From the NCBI GenBank assembly GCA_958296225.1, contig OY282456.1, positions 3,876,523 to 3,940,522 on the forward strand: 64,000 bases of DNA, written 5' to 3'. Shown here in pieces: positions 33,826-42,198 of this stretch. How positions within the stretch are numbered: position 1 is the first letter of the stretch; each line of letters starts with the position of its first letter. Made by a program: the position numbers and the translations under genes. Below the pieces are notes generated by a model, which saw only the letters and a program-made list of their open reading frames with translations, was not told where the DNA came from and searched no databases. Source of the stretch: an uncultured Dehalococcoidia bacterium (GTDB lineage: Bacteria; Chloroflexota; Dehalococcoidia; Lucifugimonadales; UBA3495).

Positions 33826-36105
33826 ATGACTACTATACCCTCTCCCCTAGCCATCGTCGGCCGCAGCGCCCCCCGCCGGGAACTGCCCGACAAACTCACC
33901 GGCGCCGCCCAATACTCGGCCGACATTGCGCTGCCGGGGCTGTTGCACGGCGTTATCGTCCGCAGCCCGCACCCCCATGCCGACGTGCTGGCCGTGGACG
34001 TCAGCGCCGCTCTGGCCCTGCCCGGCGTCCGCGCTGCCATCACGCCGGCCGATGCGCCGTCCGTCCGGCTGGCGCCTGATCTGGCGGCGCTGGACACGCG
34101 CGTCCGGTTTGCCGGGGATGAAGTGGCCGCCGTGGCCGCCGACGACCTGGATACCGCCCGCCGCGCCGCCGCGCTGGTGCGCGTGGATTATCGTCCCTTG
34201 CCCTTTGTCATCGACCCGGTGGCCGCGCTGGAACCCGACGCTCCCGCCATCCATCCCCAGGGCAACCTGGCCATCCCGGAACCGCTGGCGTTGCAGCGGG
34301 GCGACATCGACGCCGGTTTTGCCGCCGCCGACATTGTCTTGGAGGAAACCTACTATCTGCCCACCCACTCGGCGACCCCGCTGGAACCCCGGGCCGCGCT
34401 GGCCGCCTGGGACGGTGATAATCTCACCGTGTGGAAGTCCACCCGCGGCGTTCACGTTGACCGGGCGGCCCTGGCGCAAGTGCTGGGCCTGGATGCCGGC
34501 CAGGTTCGCGTAATCGGCCCGCATCTGGGCGGCGGCTACGGCAACAAGGATGAGTCGCGCCTGGCGGTGCTGGCGGCGCTGCTGTCGCGGCAAGCGGGCC
34601 AGCCCGTCCGCATTGAATACAGCCGGGAGGAGGAGTTTGTCGCCGGCCGCACCCGCCACGGGGGGCGCATCATCCTGCGGATGGGCGTAACCCGCGACGG
34701 CGACATTACCGCCATCCACGGCGACGCCGTAATGGACTCCGGGGCCTACCAGGCGTCCGCGCCCGGCGTGGCCCGCCGCACGGGGCAGGGTATGCTCTAC
34801 CTGTATCGCTGCCCCAACGTCCGCTTTGACGCGCGGCCGGCGGCCACCAACAAGCCGGTATCGGGCAGCTATCGCGCCCTGGGCGCGCCCCAGGGTCATT
34901 TTGCGCTGGAAACGCTGGTTGACCGGGCGGCGGCGGCCATCGGCATGAACCCGCTGGCTTTCCGGCTGCGCAACCACGTGCCTGTGGCGGGCCAGGCGGG
35001 ACCGCGCTTGACTCCACTCGACGAGATAGTGGACGGCCAGCCGGTGGAAGGCGGCATACCCTTTTCCAGCAACGGCCTGGCGCAGTGCCTGCGTCGCGGG
35101 GCCGCGGAGTTCGGCTGGGACGAGCCCTTTGACCATTCCGACCCCGCCGACCCGTTCCTGCGGCGGGGCCGGGGTCTGAGCATAATGATTTACCGGGGCG
35201 GCGTCGGTTCCGAATCGGCGGCCGGCCTGACCATCGCACCAGATGGCAAAGTGCAACTGGTCAGCGGCATCATCGACGTGGGCGAGGGCGCCGTTACGGT
35301 GCTGTGCCAGTTGGCCGCCGAGGCGCTCTCCGTCGGCTATGATGACGTTGTTCCGCTCTTTGCCGACACCGACGCCACGCCCAACGCGCCCATCACCGCC
35401 GGCTCGACGGCCACTTTCTCCACCGGGACGGCGGTGCTGCGGGCGGCGGAACGATTGCGCGAGTTGATGCGGTCTGCCGCCGCCGGCCAACTGGAAACCA
35501 CCGCCGACGCGCTGACGATAGCCGACGGAGCGGTGTTCGTAACCGACGACCCCACGCGCCGGATGACCTACGCGGCGCTGGCGCAAGCGGCGGGTTCGGA
35601 TGCGCTCACCGCTGAGGCTGTGGTTATGCCCGGCAGTACCGATTACATCGTCAACTCCTTTGGCGCCCACTTCTGCGCGGTTGAAGTGGACACGGCCACC
35701 GGGCGGGTGCGGGTGGCGCGCTACGTGGCCGCCCACGATTCGGGCCGCATCATCAACCCGCGCACTGCGCTGAACCAGGTGGAAGGCGCTATATCGCAGA
35801 TGCTGGGCTTTGCGCTCAGTGAGGAACTGATTACCGACGCGCCCACCGGCATAACCCTCAACGGCAGCTACCTGGAGCACAAAAGCCCCACCATCCAGGA
35901 CTACCCCGACATCACCACCATTTTTGCCGATGTCGTTGACCCCGTGGGGCCGATGGGCGCCAAAGCGCTGGGCGAAGTGCCGTCGGTAGGCGTCGCCCCC
36001 GCCATCGCCAACGCCCTTTACGACGCCATCGGCGTGCGCTTCACCCGCTTGCCGATAACGCCCGACCGGGTGCTGGATGCGTTGACCCGGCAACAGGCTG
36101 GTTAA
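33826..36105 (+). CDS. Molybdopterin-binding subunit, xanthine dehydrogenase/aldehyde oxidase family
   Basis: A 759-residue catalytic subunit that hydroxylates a substrate at a molybdenum cofactor. The N-terminal domain starts VGRSAPRRELPDKLTGAAQYSADIALPGLLHGVIVRSPHPHA. Cofactor-binding segments are IGPHLGGGYGNKDE, SGSYRALGAPQGHFALE and INPRTALNQVEGAISQ. The expected active-site Glu is in ALGEVPSVGVAPAIANAL near the end. The AYxCSFR loop of true CO dehydrogenase is absent, so CO oxidation is unlikely. The substrate is unknown; aldehydes or N-heterocycles are family possibilities. The FAD subunit gene begins 1 bp after its stop. Confidence 0.9.
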   Translation: MTTIPSPLAIVGRSAPRRELPDKLTGAAQYSADIALPGLLHGVIVRSPHPHADVLAVDVSAALALPGVRAAITPADAPSVRLAPDLAALDTRVRFAGDEVAAVAADDLDTARRAAALVRVDYRPLPFVIDPVAALEPDAPAIHPQGNLAIPEPLALQRGDIDAGFAAADIVLEETYYLPTHSATPLEPRAALAAWDGDNLTVWKSTRGVHVDRAALAQVLGLDAGQVRVIGPHLGGGYGNKDESRLAVLAALLSRQAGQPVRIEYSREEEFVAGRTRHGGRIILRMGVTRDGDITAIHGDAVMDSGAYQASAPGVARRTGQGMLYLYRCPNVRFDARPAATNKPVSGSYRALGAPQGHFALETLVDRAAAAIGMNPLAFRLRNHVPVAGQAGPRLTPLDEIVDGQPVEGGIPFSSNGLAQCLRRGAAEFGWDEPFDHSDPADPFLRRGRGLSIMIYRGGVGSESAAGLTIAPDGKVQLVSGIIDVGEGAVTVLCQLAAEALSVGYDDVVPLFADTDATPNAPITAGSTATFSTGTAVLRAAERLRELMRSAAAGQLETTADALTIADGAVFVTDDPTRRMTYAALAQAAGSDALTAEAVVMPGSTDYIVNSFGAHFCAVEVDTATGRVRVARYVAAHDSGRIINPRTALNQVEGAISQMLGFALSEELITDAPTGITLNGSYLEHKSPTIQDYPDITTIFADVVDPVGPMGAKALGEVPSVGVAPAIANALYDAIGVRFTRLPITPDRVLDALTRQQAG

Positions 36106-36106
36106 T

Positions 36107-37096
36107 ATGACGTTTCAATTGCTGCAACCCACCTCTCTTGCCGAAGCGTGCGACTTGCTGGCCGCCGCGCCGGACGACGCCGTTCCCATCGCCGGCGGCA
36201 CCGACCTGCTGTCGGAAATCCGGGACGGCACCGCCAGCCCGGCGACGCTGGTTGCGCTGGACGCCATCGCCGACGCCGGGCTGTACGGCATCAGCGATAC
36301 CGCTGATGGGGGCATCCGCATCGGCGCGCTAACTGCCATTGCCGGCATCGCCGCTGACGCCGGTATCCGCCGCCGCTACGCCGCGCTGGCCGAAGCCGCC
36401 GCCGGCCTGGCGACGCCGCAGGTGCGCAACCTGGGCACGCTGGGCGGCAACCTGAACCAGCGGCCCCGCTGCTGGTACTACCGCCATCCGCTGACGGTGT
36501 GCCTCAAGCGAGGCGGTGACCGCTGCTATGCCGTGCCGGGCGTGGGCAAATATCTGTGCATCACCGGCGGCGACCGCTGTTTTATCGTGCATCCTTCCGA
36601 CACCGCCGTAGCGCTGGCGACGCTGGGCGCGTCGGTGAGCATTGCCTCGGCTGCCGGCGCGCGGACCGTAGCCATCAATGACTACTTTACCGGCCCGGAC
36701 GTGGACTTGATGCGGGAGAATATCCTGCAACCCGGCGAACTGCTGACCGGAGTAACGCTCCCGCCGCCGCCGGACGGCCAGCGCAGCGCTTACCTCAAAG
36801 CGCGGGAGCGCGAATCGGGCGATTTCGCGCTGGTCAGCGTGGCGGCGGCGATAACGGTTGTTGACGGCGCGATAACGCAGGCGTCAGTAACGCTGGGCGG
36901 CGTGGCGCCGACACCGTACCGGGCAGCGGACACGGAAACCTATCTGCAAGGCCGCCCGGTGTCCGCAGTAACGCCGGCCGAAGCGGGAGCGGTCGCCATC
37001 GCCAACCCGCGCCCCTTGCCCGACAACGCCTATAAAATACCCATGGCCGCCAACCTGGTAACCCGTTCGGTGACCAACCTGCTTACGACCGCGTAG
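36107..37096 (+). CDS. FAD-binding subunit with an extra Cys-rich loop (PaoB/HcrB-like)
   Basis: A 329-residue FAD subunit of the molybdenum enzyme. FAD-binding motifs are PIAGGTDLL (residues 27-35) and TLGGNLNQ (111-118). Between them and the C-terminal domain is an insertion holding Cys122, Cys132, Cys140, Cys151 and Cys158 (RCWYYR, VCLKRGGDRCYA, LCITGGDRCFIVHPSD). This matches the loop that binds an additional [4Fe-4S] cluster in 4-hydroxybenzoyl-CoA reductase beta and in E. coli PaoB. That a fourth cluster is present here is inferred from these residues. It is translationally coupled to the catalytic subunit. Confidence 0.9.
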   Translation: MTFQLLQPTSLAEACDLLAAAPDDAVPIAGGTDLLSEIRDGTASPATLVALDAIADAGLYGISDTADGGIRIGALTAIAGIAADAGIRRRYAALAEAAAGLATPQVRNLGTLGGNLNQRPRCWYYRHPLTVCLKRGGDRCYAVPGVGKYLCITGGDRCFIVHPSDTAVALATLGASVSIASAAGARTVAINDYFTGPDVDLMRENILQPGELLTGVTLPPPPDGQRSAYLKARERESGDFALVSVAAAITVVDGAITQASVTLGGVAPTPYRAADTETYLQGRPVSAVTPAEAGAVAIANPRPLPDNAYKIPMAANLVTRSVTNLLTTA

Positions 37097-37109
37097 ATGG
37101 AGGTGACTG

Positions 37110-37550
37110 ATGGGTACATTCAGCGTTTCAATGACCATTACCGGCATAGAATCCGGTCTTTCAGAAACGATGGACGCCATCGTAGATGCCAAAGCGCTCC
37201 ACAGCATAATGCCGTCCGATTTGCTGGCCCGGCTGGGCATTGCGCCCAACGGGTACAGCGACGCCATTGACCTGCCCCGTGGCAGCGCCGAAGCCCAGCT
37301 TGACATACCCACTGACGGCGACGATCTGTACACAGCTGATGACTTCTGCGCGACCATCACCGTCTTATTCGGCCCCAAAGGCAGCCCGCCCATTCTGGGC
37401 CGCACTACATTGGAATCTATGTTCCTGGCTGTTGACCCGGACAACGACCGCCTCATCCCCGCCGAAATCCACATCCCGGGTGATGCAATGGTGGAGCTGT
37501 TGACAGCCGCCGGCCGGCTAAGGCCTGATGCGAAAGATGGGACTGTTTAG
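37110..37550 (+). CDS. Retropepsin-like aspartic protease family protein, active site degenerate
   Basis: A 146-residue protein similar in layout to the next gene: MGTFSVSMTITG at the N-terminus, AIVDAKALHSIMPSDLLARLG where the active site is expected, and PPILGRTTLESMFLAVDPDNDRLIP at the C-terminus. In active clan AA proteins the site reads D-T/S-G-A-x-x-S; here it reads DAKALHS, so the Thr/Ser-Gly part is lost while the Asp remains. It may be a pseudo-enzyme or a binding partner of its neighbour. It overlaps the next gene by 14 bp and follows the oxidoreductase subunits by 13 bp, so they are probably one operon. Confidence 0.65.
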   Translation: MGTFSVSMTITGIESGLSETMDAIVDAKALHSIMPSDLLARLGIAPNGYSDAIDLPRGSAEAQLDIPTDGDDLYTADDFCATITVLFGPKGSPPILGRTTLESMFLAVDPDNDRLIPAEIHIPGDAMVELLTAAGRLRPDAKDGTV

Positions 37551-37893
37551 CGTGCCCCTGACCGTAATCAACACGAATGCCGGCCGCTCCGAAACGATGG
37601 CCGCCATTGTTGATACGGCGGCCAGCTACAGCATGATTCCCGCTGAGGTTATGGCCCGTCTGGACATTGCCCCAACCGGCGAGACCCGCATCCGCATGGC
37701 TGACAACAGCGTTGTTGCAATACCGTTCGGCGATGCGCTCATTGCAGTAGAGGGTCGCCACCAGGTTCTGCGGACGCTGTTCCGCCCCGGCGGCAGCCGG
37801 GCGATTCTGGGCGCTAATACATTGCAAGAGCTGGAATTCGTCGTTGACCCCGTCAACGAACGCCTCATCTCCATTACAGACGTATCGCCTTGA
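37537..37893 (+). CDS. Clan AA retropepsin-like aspartic protease
   Basis: A 118-residue protein starting at ATG 37537, chosen because MGLFSVPLTV then matches MGTFSVSMTI of the preceding paralogue. ATG 37528 is the alternative. The active-site-like motif is IVDTAASYSMIPAEVMARL, close to the DTGAS of single-domain aspartic proteases, with Gly replaced by Ala. The second conserved part is the hydrophobic-hydrophobic-Gly segment ILGANTLQELEFVVDP. Such proteins act as homodimers, each subunit giving one Asp. The target is unknown. Its partner with a broken motif next door suggests possible heterodimers; this is speculation. Confidence 0.7.
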   Translation: MGLFSVPLTVINTNAGRSETMAAIVDTAASYSMIPAEVMARLDIAPTGETRIRMADNSVVAIPFGDALIAVEGRHQVLRTLFRPGGSRAILGANTLQELEFVVDPVNERLISITDVSP

Positions 37894-37951
37894 CATCCGG
37901 CTACCCCTGTAACAGAATAGCGCCATCCTAACCTGCCACAGGAACAAGAGT

Positions 37952-38746
37952 ATGACCACAGTACAGAGCGGTTCCCGCACTACCGTAAATGTCAACGGTA
38001 CTGCCGTCGAAATGTATTCCGGCGGCAGTGGCCCGCCGCTGGTGTTTCTCCACGGCGCTGGCGGTTCCAACGGCTGGCAGCCTTATCACGAAGACCTGTC
38101 CTCCGACTATACGGTGTACGTCCCCAGCCAGCCCGGTTTCAACGGCACCGAAGCGCCCAATTGGGTCAAGACAATTAACGACGTGGCCCACTTCAACCAT
38201 ATGTTCATTGATGCCCTGGGCCTGCAGGACATCGTGCTGATGGGTTCGTCCATGGGCGGCTGGGTCTCCGCGGAGATGGCGGCGATGGATGACCACAACA
38301 TCGCGGCTTTGATTCTGGTGGACGCGGCCGGCATCAAGCCGCGCGACGGCGAGATTGCAGAAATCTTCATGGTGTCTGCGGATACCCGGCTACAGCAGCG
38401 CTTTTACGACCCCGGTCAGGTGGAGAACTACGAGCATTACGCCCGCGAATTGTCTCCCGAAGAACAACTGGTGGTACACTCCAACGCCATCACCGCATCA
38501 CAGCTGTGCTGGAAGCCCTACCTGTACCACCCCAGCCTGCCCCACACCCTGGCCCGGGTTGACACCCCCACCCTGATTGTCTGGGGTCGGGAGGATGCCA
38601 TCATCCCCGTAGAGTGCGGCCACTTGTTCCAGCAGGCCATCCAGGGGAGCCAATTGCGTATCATCGACAACTGCGGCCACTCCCCGGCTGTGGAAAAACG
38701 CAGCGAATTCGTCGCCGCCGTCACCACTTTCCTGGCCAGCCTGTAG
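37952..38746 (+). CDS. Alpha/beta hydrolase
   Basis: A 264-residue alpha/beta-fold hydrolase. The oxyanion segment is VFLHGAGGSNGW. The nucleophile elbow is GSSMGGW, with Ser as nucleophile. The acid is Asp in VWGREDAIIPVECGH and the base His is in IIDNCGHSPAVEKRSEF. There is no signal peptide. The substrate cannot be told; esters, lactones or C-C bonds (meta-cleavage-type hydrolases) are all used by relatives. It is followed on the same strand by an LLM monooxygenase, so both may act in one degradation route. Confidence 0.9.
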   Translation: MTTVQSGSRTTVNVNGTAVEMYSGGSGPPLVFLHGAGGSNGWQPYHEDLSSDYTVYVPSQPGFNGTEAPNWVKTINDVAHFNHMFIDALGLQDIVLMGSSMGGWVSAEMAAMDDHNIAALILVDAAGIKPRDGEIAEIFMVSADTRLQQRFYDPGQVENYEHYARELSPEEQLVVHSNAITASQLCWKPYLYHPSLPHTLARVDTPTLIVWGREDAIIPVECGHLFQQAIQGSQLRIIDNCGHSPAVEKRSEFVAAVTTFLASL

Positions 38747-38824
38747 CGACCTTTGTGGTCGCCTTGTCCCGTCAACCGCCAGCGCACCACTGAGCCAGCG
38801 CACCACTAACAAGGAGCAAACATT

Positions 38825-39976
38825 ATGGCGCACGACCTTGAAGTATTCTGGTTCTCGGAACAACCTTACGGCCACGTCACCGAAGACGACCTGGCCCCCT
38901 ACGAATCGGGGCGGATGCACTTCCCCAACACTTACTTTGACCCCGAAAGGGCCCATGTCCTCTACACCAACTACCACGACCAGTACCAGCTGGCCGATGA
39001 GGCTGGCTTTGACGGCATTATGTCCAACGAGCACCACAGCTCCTACTGGTGCATGAAACCGTCGGTGAACGTGGACGCCGCCGTCATTACCCAGCGCACC
39101 AAGAACGCCAAAATTGCCATGCTGGGCAATGTCATCGCGGTCAACGACCCGGTGAAGATGGCGGAAGAAATCGCCATGCTGGACTGCATCAGCAACGGGC
39201 GCATCATCTCCGGCTTCGTGCGGGGCACCGCGGTGGAGACGCTGCACGCCGGCTACCCGCCCACCGAAAACCGGCCCCGGTTCGAGGAAGCCCACGACCT
39301 GATAGTGAAGTGCTGGACGACGCCCGGCCCCTTCCGCTGGGAGGGCGAGTACTGGCCCCACCGCATGGTGAACCCCTGGGTGGTGCCGATTCAGAAGCCC
39401 CACCCGCCGGTGTGGTTCCCCGGCACCGGCAGCCCCGAGTCCGTAATCTGGGCCGCCAGGCACCGCTACCCCTATATGAACCTCGGCTCCCTGCTGGACT
39501 TGACCAAGCAGCTCAAGGGCATCTACCACGAAACCGCCGCCGAGGAAGGTTACGAAGCCGGCCCGGAGCACTTCGGCTACCTCATCCGCTGCCTGGTCGC
39601 CGACACCGACGAGAAGGCCCAGGAAATTGGCCGCACCTTCCTGTGGACGGAGAACCATCGCAATCGCGGGCCGATGGAATTCAACGACCCGCCGGGCTAC
39701 CAGTCCCGCGAGGCGTTGCGCATCAAAATGTCGCGCCCCCTCATCGGCACCGGCACCATGGGCCGCCGTATGACCTACGAAGACCTGCAGGCCGCCTACA
39801 ACATCATCGTGGGCAGCCCGGAAACCGTAACCGAAAAGCTGCGCCACATCCGCCAGGATTTGGAACCCGGCTACATCCTCATCTACGGCAACGAAGGCCA
39901 CATGGCGCACGAAGACGTAATGCGCTCCGTGGAGCTGCTGGGGACGAAGGTGATACCGGCGCTGAAAGAAGGCTAG
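38825..39976 (+). CDS. LLM class flavin-dependent oxidoreductase
   Basis: A 383-residue bacterial-luciferase-like monooxygenase. Typical segments are LADEAGFDGIMSNEHHSSYW, AKIAMLGNVIAVNDPVKMAEEIAMLDCISNGRIISGFVRG, and the HPPVWFPGTGSPESVIWAARHRYPYM stretch. The C-terminus has IIVGSPETVTEKLRHI. Such enzymes use reduced FMN or F420 and oxygen to oxidise organic compounds. The AAGGAGC before the start is a good ribosome site. Two copies of GCCAGCGCACCACT sit just upstream in the 78-bp gap. It is followed by a strong hairpin terminator at 40008. Confidence 0.88.
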   Translation: MAHDLEVFWFSEQPYGHVTEDDLAPYESGRMHFPNTYFDPERAHVLYTNYHDQYQLADEAGFDGIMSNEHHSSYWCMKPSVNVDAAVITQRTKNAKIAMLGNVIAVNDPVKMAEEIAMLDCISNGRIISGFVRGTAVETLHAGYPPTENRPRFEEAHDLIVKCWTTPGPFRWEGEYWPHRMVNPWVVPIQKPHPPVWFPGTGSPESVIWAARHRYPYMNLGSLLDLTKQLKGIYHETAAEEGYEAGPEHFGYLIRCLVADTDEKAQEIGRTFLWTENHRNRGPMEFNDPPGYQSREALRIKMSRPLIGTGTMGRRMTYEDLQAAYNIIVGSPETVTEKLRHIRQDLEPGYILIYGNEGHMAHEDVMRSVELLGTKVIPALKEG

Positions 39977-40007
39977 GCGGGCAACAGCCGCCACACTTTG
40001 CGCGAAG

Positions 40008-40046
40008 AAAGGCCGGCCGGCCAGGGTATCCTGACGGCCGGCCTTT
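40008..40046 (+). terminator. Terminator after the LLM monooxygenase gene
   Basis: AAAGGCCGGCCG (40008-40019) pairs with CGGCCGGCCTTT (40035-40046), a perfect 12-bp stem with a 15-nt loop and a short T-run. It separates the catabolic genes from the low-GC nuclease gene. Confidence 0.6.
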
Positions 40047-40081
40047 CACGGGCTAATCGTGTAAGCAATCGGAAGGTTGGT

Positions 40082-40981
40082 ATGGAATGCGTTAACGCCG
40101 CCGGAATCGTCCTGCTGCACAATGGGCAGATGCACCCGGATTCCATTGCCGGTTTGGCGCAAGGGGAAGGGTTGGCATCGGACGCAATTAACCAGCGCTG
40201 GCGCGAGCCGTATCAAAGGCTGTATGAACACAGCGAGTTTGAGCTGCGCCAAGCCGGTCTTTATGCCTTGTCGGATTTCGGAGAACGCAAAGCGCGTTTT
40301 CTAGTGGGGGTGCTGGCGGTGATGCGGTATGCTGAAACGCCCATAGCCGCCGCCGATGTTACATTCCAAGTCTTGCAAATGTTGAATATCTCCGGCGACC
40401 CTGAGTGGTTCGATAACTTGAAAAATGAACGACTGTTCTCTGCAAAGGGAGCCGGATACGCCCTTACGGAAAACGGAAAATCGATTGCAAACCTCGTGAT
40501 GCAGTGGTTCCCCGACATTTGCTCACAATTGCAACTGAGTTCGCAGGTAGCTATAAAAGCCTATGGAATTCGGTGGCAACGGCGTGGCGTAGATTGGAAA
40601 GGCAAAAGTACCAAGCTGTACGGGAAACTCCCCAGCAGAAGCGCCAAAGAAATCGACTACAATGGCATCTATGCCTTGTACCGCAAAGATGTCTCTGTTC
40701 CTGTCTATGTTGGGCAAACAACCCGGCGGCTAGCAGAACGACTGGACGAACATACGCGGAATGACAAAAAGGATATATGGGATGAATTCTCGTGGTTCGG
40801 CATAACTCCTATCGACAAATCTGCGCTGTACTACAACGCAGGGGCACAGTTTAACCAATTTGATATGATTAACGCATTGGAAGCAATCCTGATAACTGTA
40901 ATTCCCTGCCTTTGCAATGACGCTCCGGGCGTGTTGTTAGGAGAAAGATTTGAACAGTACCCGAGCGGCGCAATAGTTTAG
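40082..40981 (+). CDS. GIY-YIG nuclease domain protein with N-terminal winged-helix-like part
   Basis: A 299-residue protein. The C-terminal 100 residues carry the GIY-YIG nuclease pattern: GIYALYRK, then VPVYVGQTTRRLAERLDEH with the Arg and His, and the Glu in NALEAILITVI. The N-terminal two thirds hold helical segments of winged-helix type (AETPIAAADVTFQVLQMLNI, GAGYALTENGKSIANLVMQWF), suggesting DNA binding or recognition. The gene is visibly poorer in GC (about 50%) and richer in Lys and Asn than its surroundings, which fits recent transfer. It could be an orphan restriction-type or homing-type endonuclease; no methylase is adjacent. The start at 40082 avoids an unlikely N-terminal extension to 39998. 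Confidence 0.75.
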   Translation: MECVNAAGIVLLHNGQMHPDSIAGLAQGEGLASDAINQRWREPYQRLYEHSEFELRQAGLYALSDFGERKARFLVGVLAVMRYAETPIAAADVTFQVLQMLNISGDPEWFDNLKNERLFSAKGAGYALTENGKSIANLVMQWFPDICSQLQLSSQVAIKAYGIRWQRRGVDWKGKSTKLYGKLPSRSAKEIDYNGIYALYRKDVSVPVYVGQTTRRLAERLDEHTRNDKKDIWDEFSWFGITPIDKSALYYNAGAQFNQFDMINALEAILITVIPCLCNDAPGVLLGERFEQYPSGAIV

Positions 40982-41027
40982 CGACACAGTCGATGCTGGC
41001 GAAACATAGCAACTATCCCGGTAGGTT

Positions 41028-42095
41028 CTACTCGGCCATAATGATAATGGTCACGTTGTCCTGTTCCGCCCGCTGACGGTTCGCATTGGATATGGCGGTT
41101 CCGATAACGACGGGTCTGGCGACGGCCCCGCTGGCGTCTTGCAGTATTCCGGCTCGAATGTTGGCGCGGTCAACATCGTGCTCATCAATGGTGAGAGATA
41201 CTTCGGCGACGGCGTAGGCCGGTTCGTCGTCTGAGAATGCGCCGGCCAGGATGAGGTCGACTCGTTCCAATTCGTCGGCCTGCTCATCGGTGATGGCTCC
41301 CGTCTCGGTGGCTTGGCGCAGCAGGTCCGCGATTCTGTTGTCGTCCGGGACGGTGATCCCGTAAACCACTCTGGATTGCTGCAAACCCATGTAGCGGCGG
41401 GCAGCGCGGGATACCCTTTTCGCCACCTTCCGCTCATAATCGGTTCCGGTTAAATTGCCGAGTTGCCCTTCCATACGCGCCTGGCCCGCTTTCAGTTCGG
41501 AAATATCAGTTTCCATACGGTCTTGCCGGGCTTCCATACGGTCTTGCCGGGCTTCCATGCGCGCCTGGCCCACTTTGAGCTCGGAAATATCGGTTTCCAT
41601 ACGGTCTTGCCGAGCTTCCATATGGTCTTGCCGGACTTCCATGCGCGCCTGGCCCGCTTTGAGCTCGGAAATATCGGTTTCCATGCGGCCTTGCCGGACT
41701 TCCATACGGCCTTGTCCGGCCTTCAGTTCCGCAATATCGCTTTCCATGCGCGCTTGGCTTTCCAGCAGTCCCTGTACGCTTGCCTCTAGCCGGGCCTGGG
41801 CGGCTTTCAGTTCGGCAATGTCGGCGTCAATGCGGTCCTGACGTTCTACGGTGGTCGTGATGACCCGGCTGCTGACAAGTGCATAGCCGGAGATTTGCTC
41901 CGCGACATCCCGGAGCGTTGCTGCCAGCTCCATCTGCCGCTCTATGACCAGGGTAATCAGCTCTTCCTGCCGGCGAGCGATGGCTGGCAGCTGTAGGAAT
42001 TCCTCACCCAATACGTGGTTACGCATCGCGTCGCGAAGCGCCGGGTCCTGCTCCATGGCAGACAAGATATCGTCGAAATCATTAAAAGCGGGCAT
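41028..42095 (-). CDS. Coiled-coil protein with PD-(D/E)XK-like C-terminal domain
   Basis: A 355-residue protein. After an N-terminal helical part (residues 1-100) there is a long coiled coil in which RMETDISELKAGQARMEVRQD-type blocks are repeated several times. The last 120 residues contain YERKVAKRVSRAARRYMG, ERVDLILAG and AYAVAEVSLTID, a layout like restriction-nuclease-type folds in which an Asp and an E-x-x pair form the active site; the usual Lys is replaced (EVS). The C-terminal RPVVIGTAISNANRQRAEQDNVTIII resembles the end of such domains. Related coiled-coil/nuclease-like proteins are common in Chloroflexota and cyanobacteria with no known role. It stands alone, facing the GIY-YIG gene. 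Confidence 0.65.
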   Translation of the reverse strand: MPAFNDFDDILSAMEQDPALRDAMRNHVLGEEFLQLPAIARRQEELITLVIERQMELAATLRDVAEQISGYALVSSRVITTTVERQDRIDADIAELKAAQARLEASVQGLLESQARMESDIAELKAGQGRMEVRQGRMETDISELKAGQARMEVRQDHMEARQDRMETDISELKVGQARMEARQDRMEARQDRMETDISELKAGQARMEGQLGNLTGTDYERKVAKRVSRAARRYMGLQQSRVVYGITVPDDNRIADLLRQATETGAITDEQADELERVDLILAGAFSDDEPAYAVAEVSLTIDEHDVDRANIRAGILQDASGAVARPVVIGTAISNANRQRAEQDNVTIIIMAE

Positions 42096-42198
42096 GATGT
42101 TCCGGTTCCCTGGTAGGATGGCGACTCACTTTAGCATACGCCATTAGATACAATTTCACCGGCGGTTGCATCCAACCGCCGATGAACCCCGCGCCGCT

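Noticed and set aside
33847-36093. 748-codon minus-strand frame opposite the molybdenum subunit
   Set aside because: Shadow of the plus-strand gene, which has all cofactor motifs; the antisense translation has no recognisable domain.
33826-36105. Aerobic CO dehydrogenase large subunit (CoxL form I)
   Set aside because: The AYxCSFR active-site loop is missing; the corresponding segment reads SYRALGAPQG, as in other xanthine-dehydrogenase-type enzymes.
38498-39994. 498-codon minus-strand frame opposite the LLM monooxygenase
   Set aside because: Low-complexity Val/Gly/His translation with no domain; the plus-strand gene is clear.
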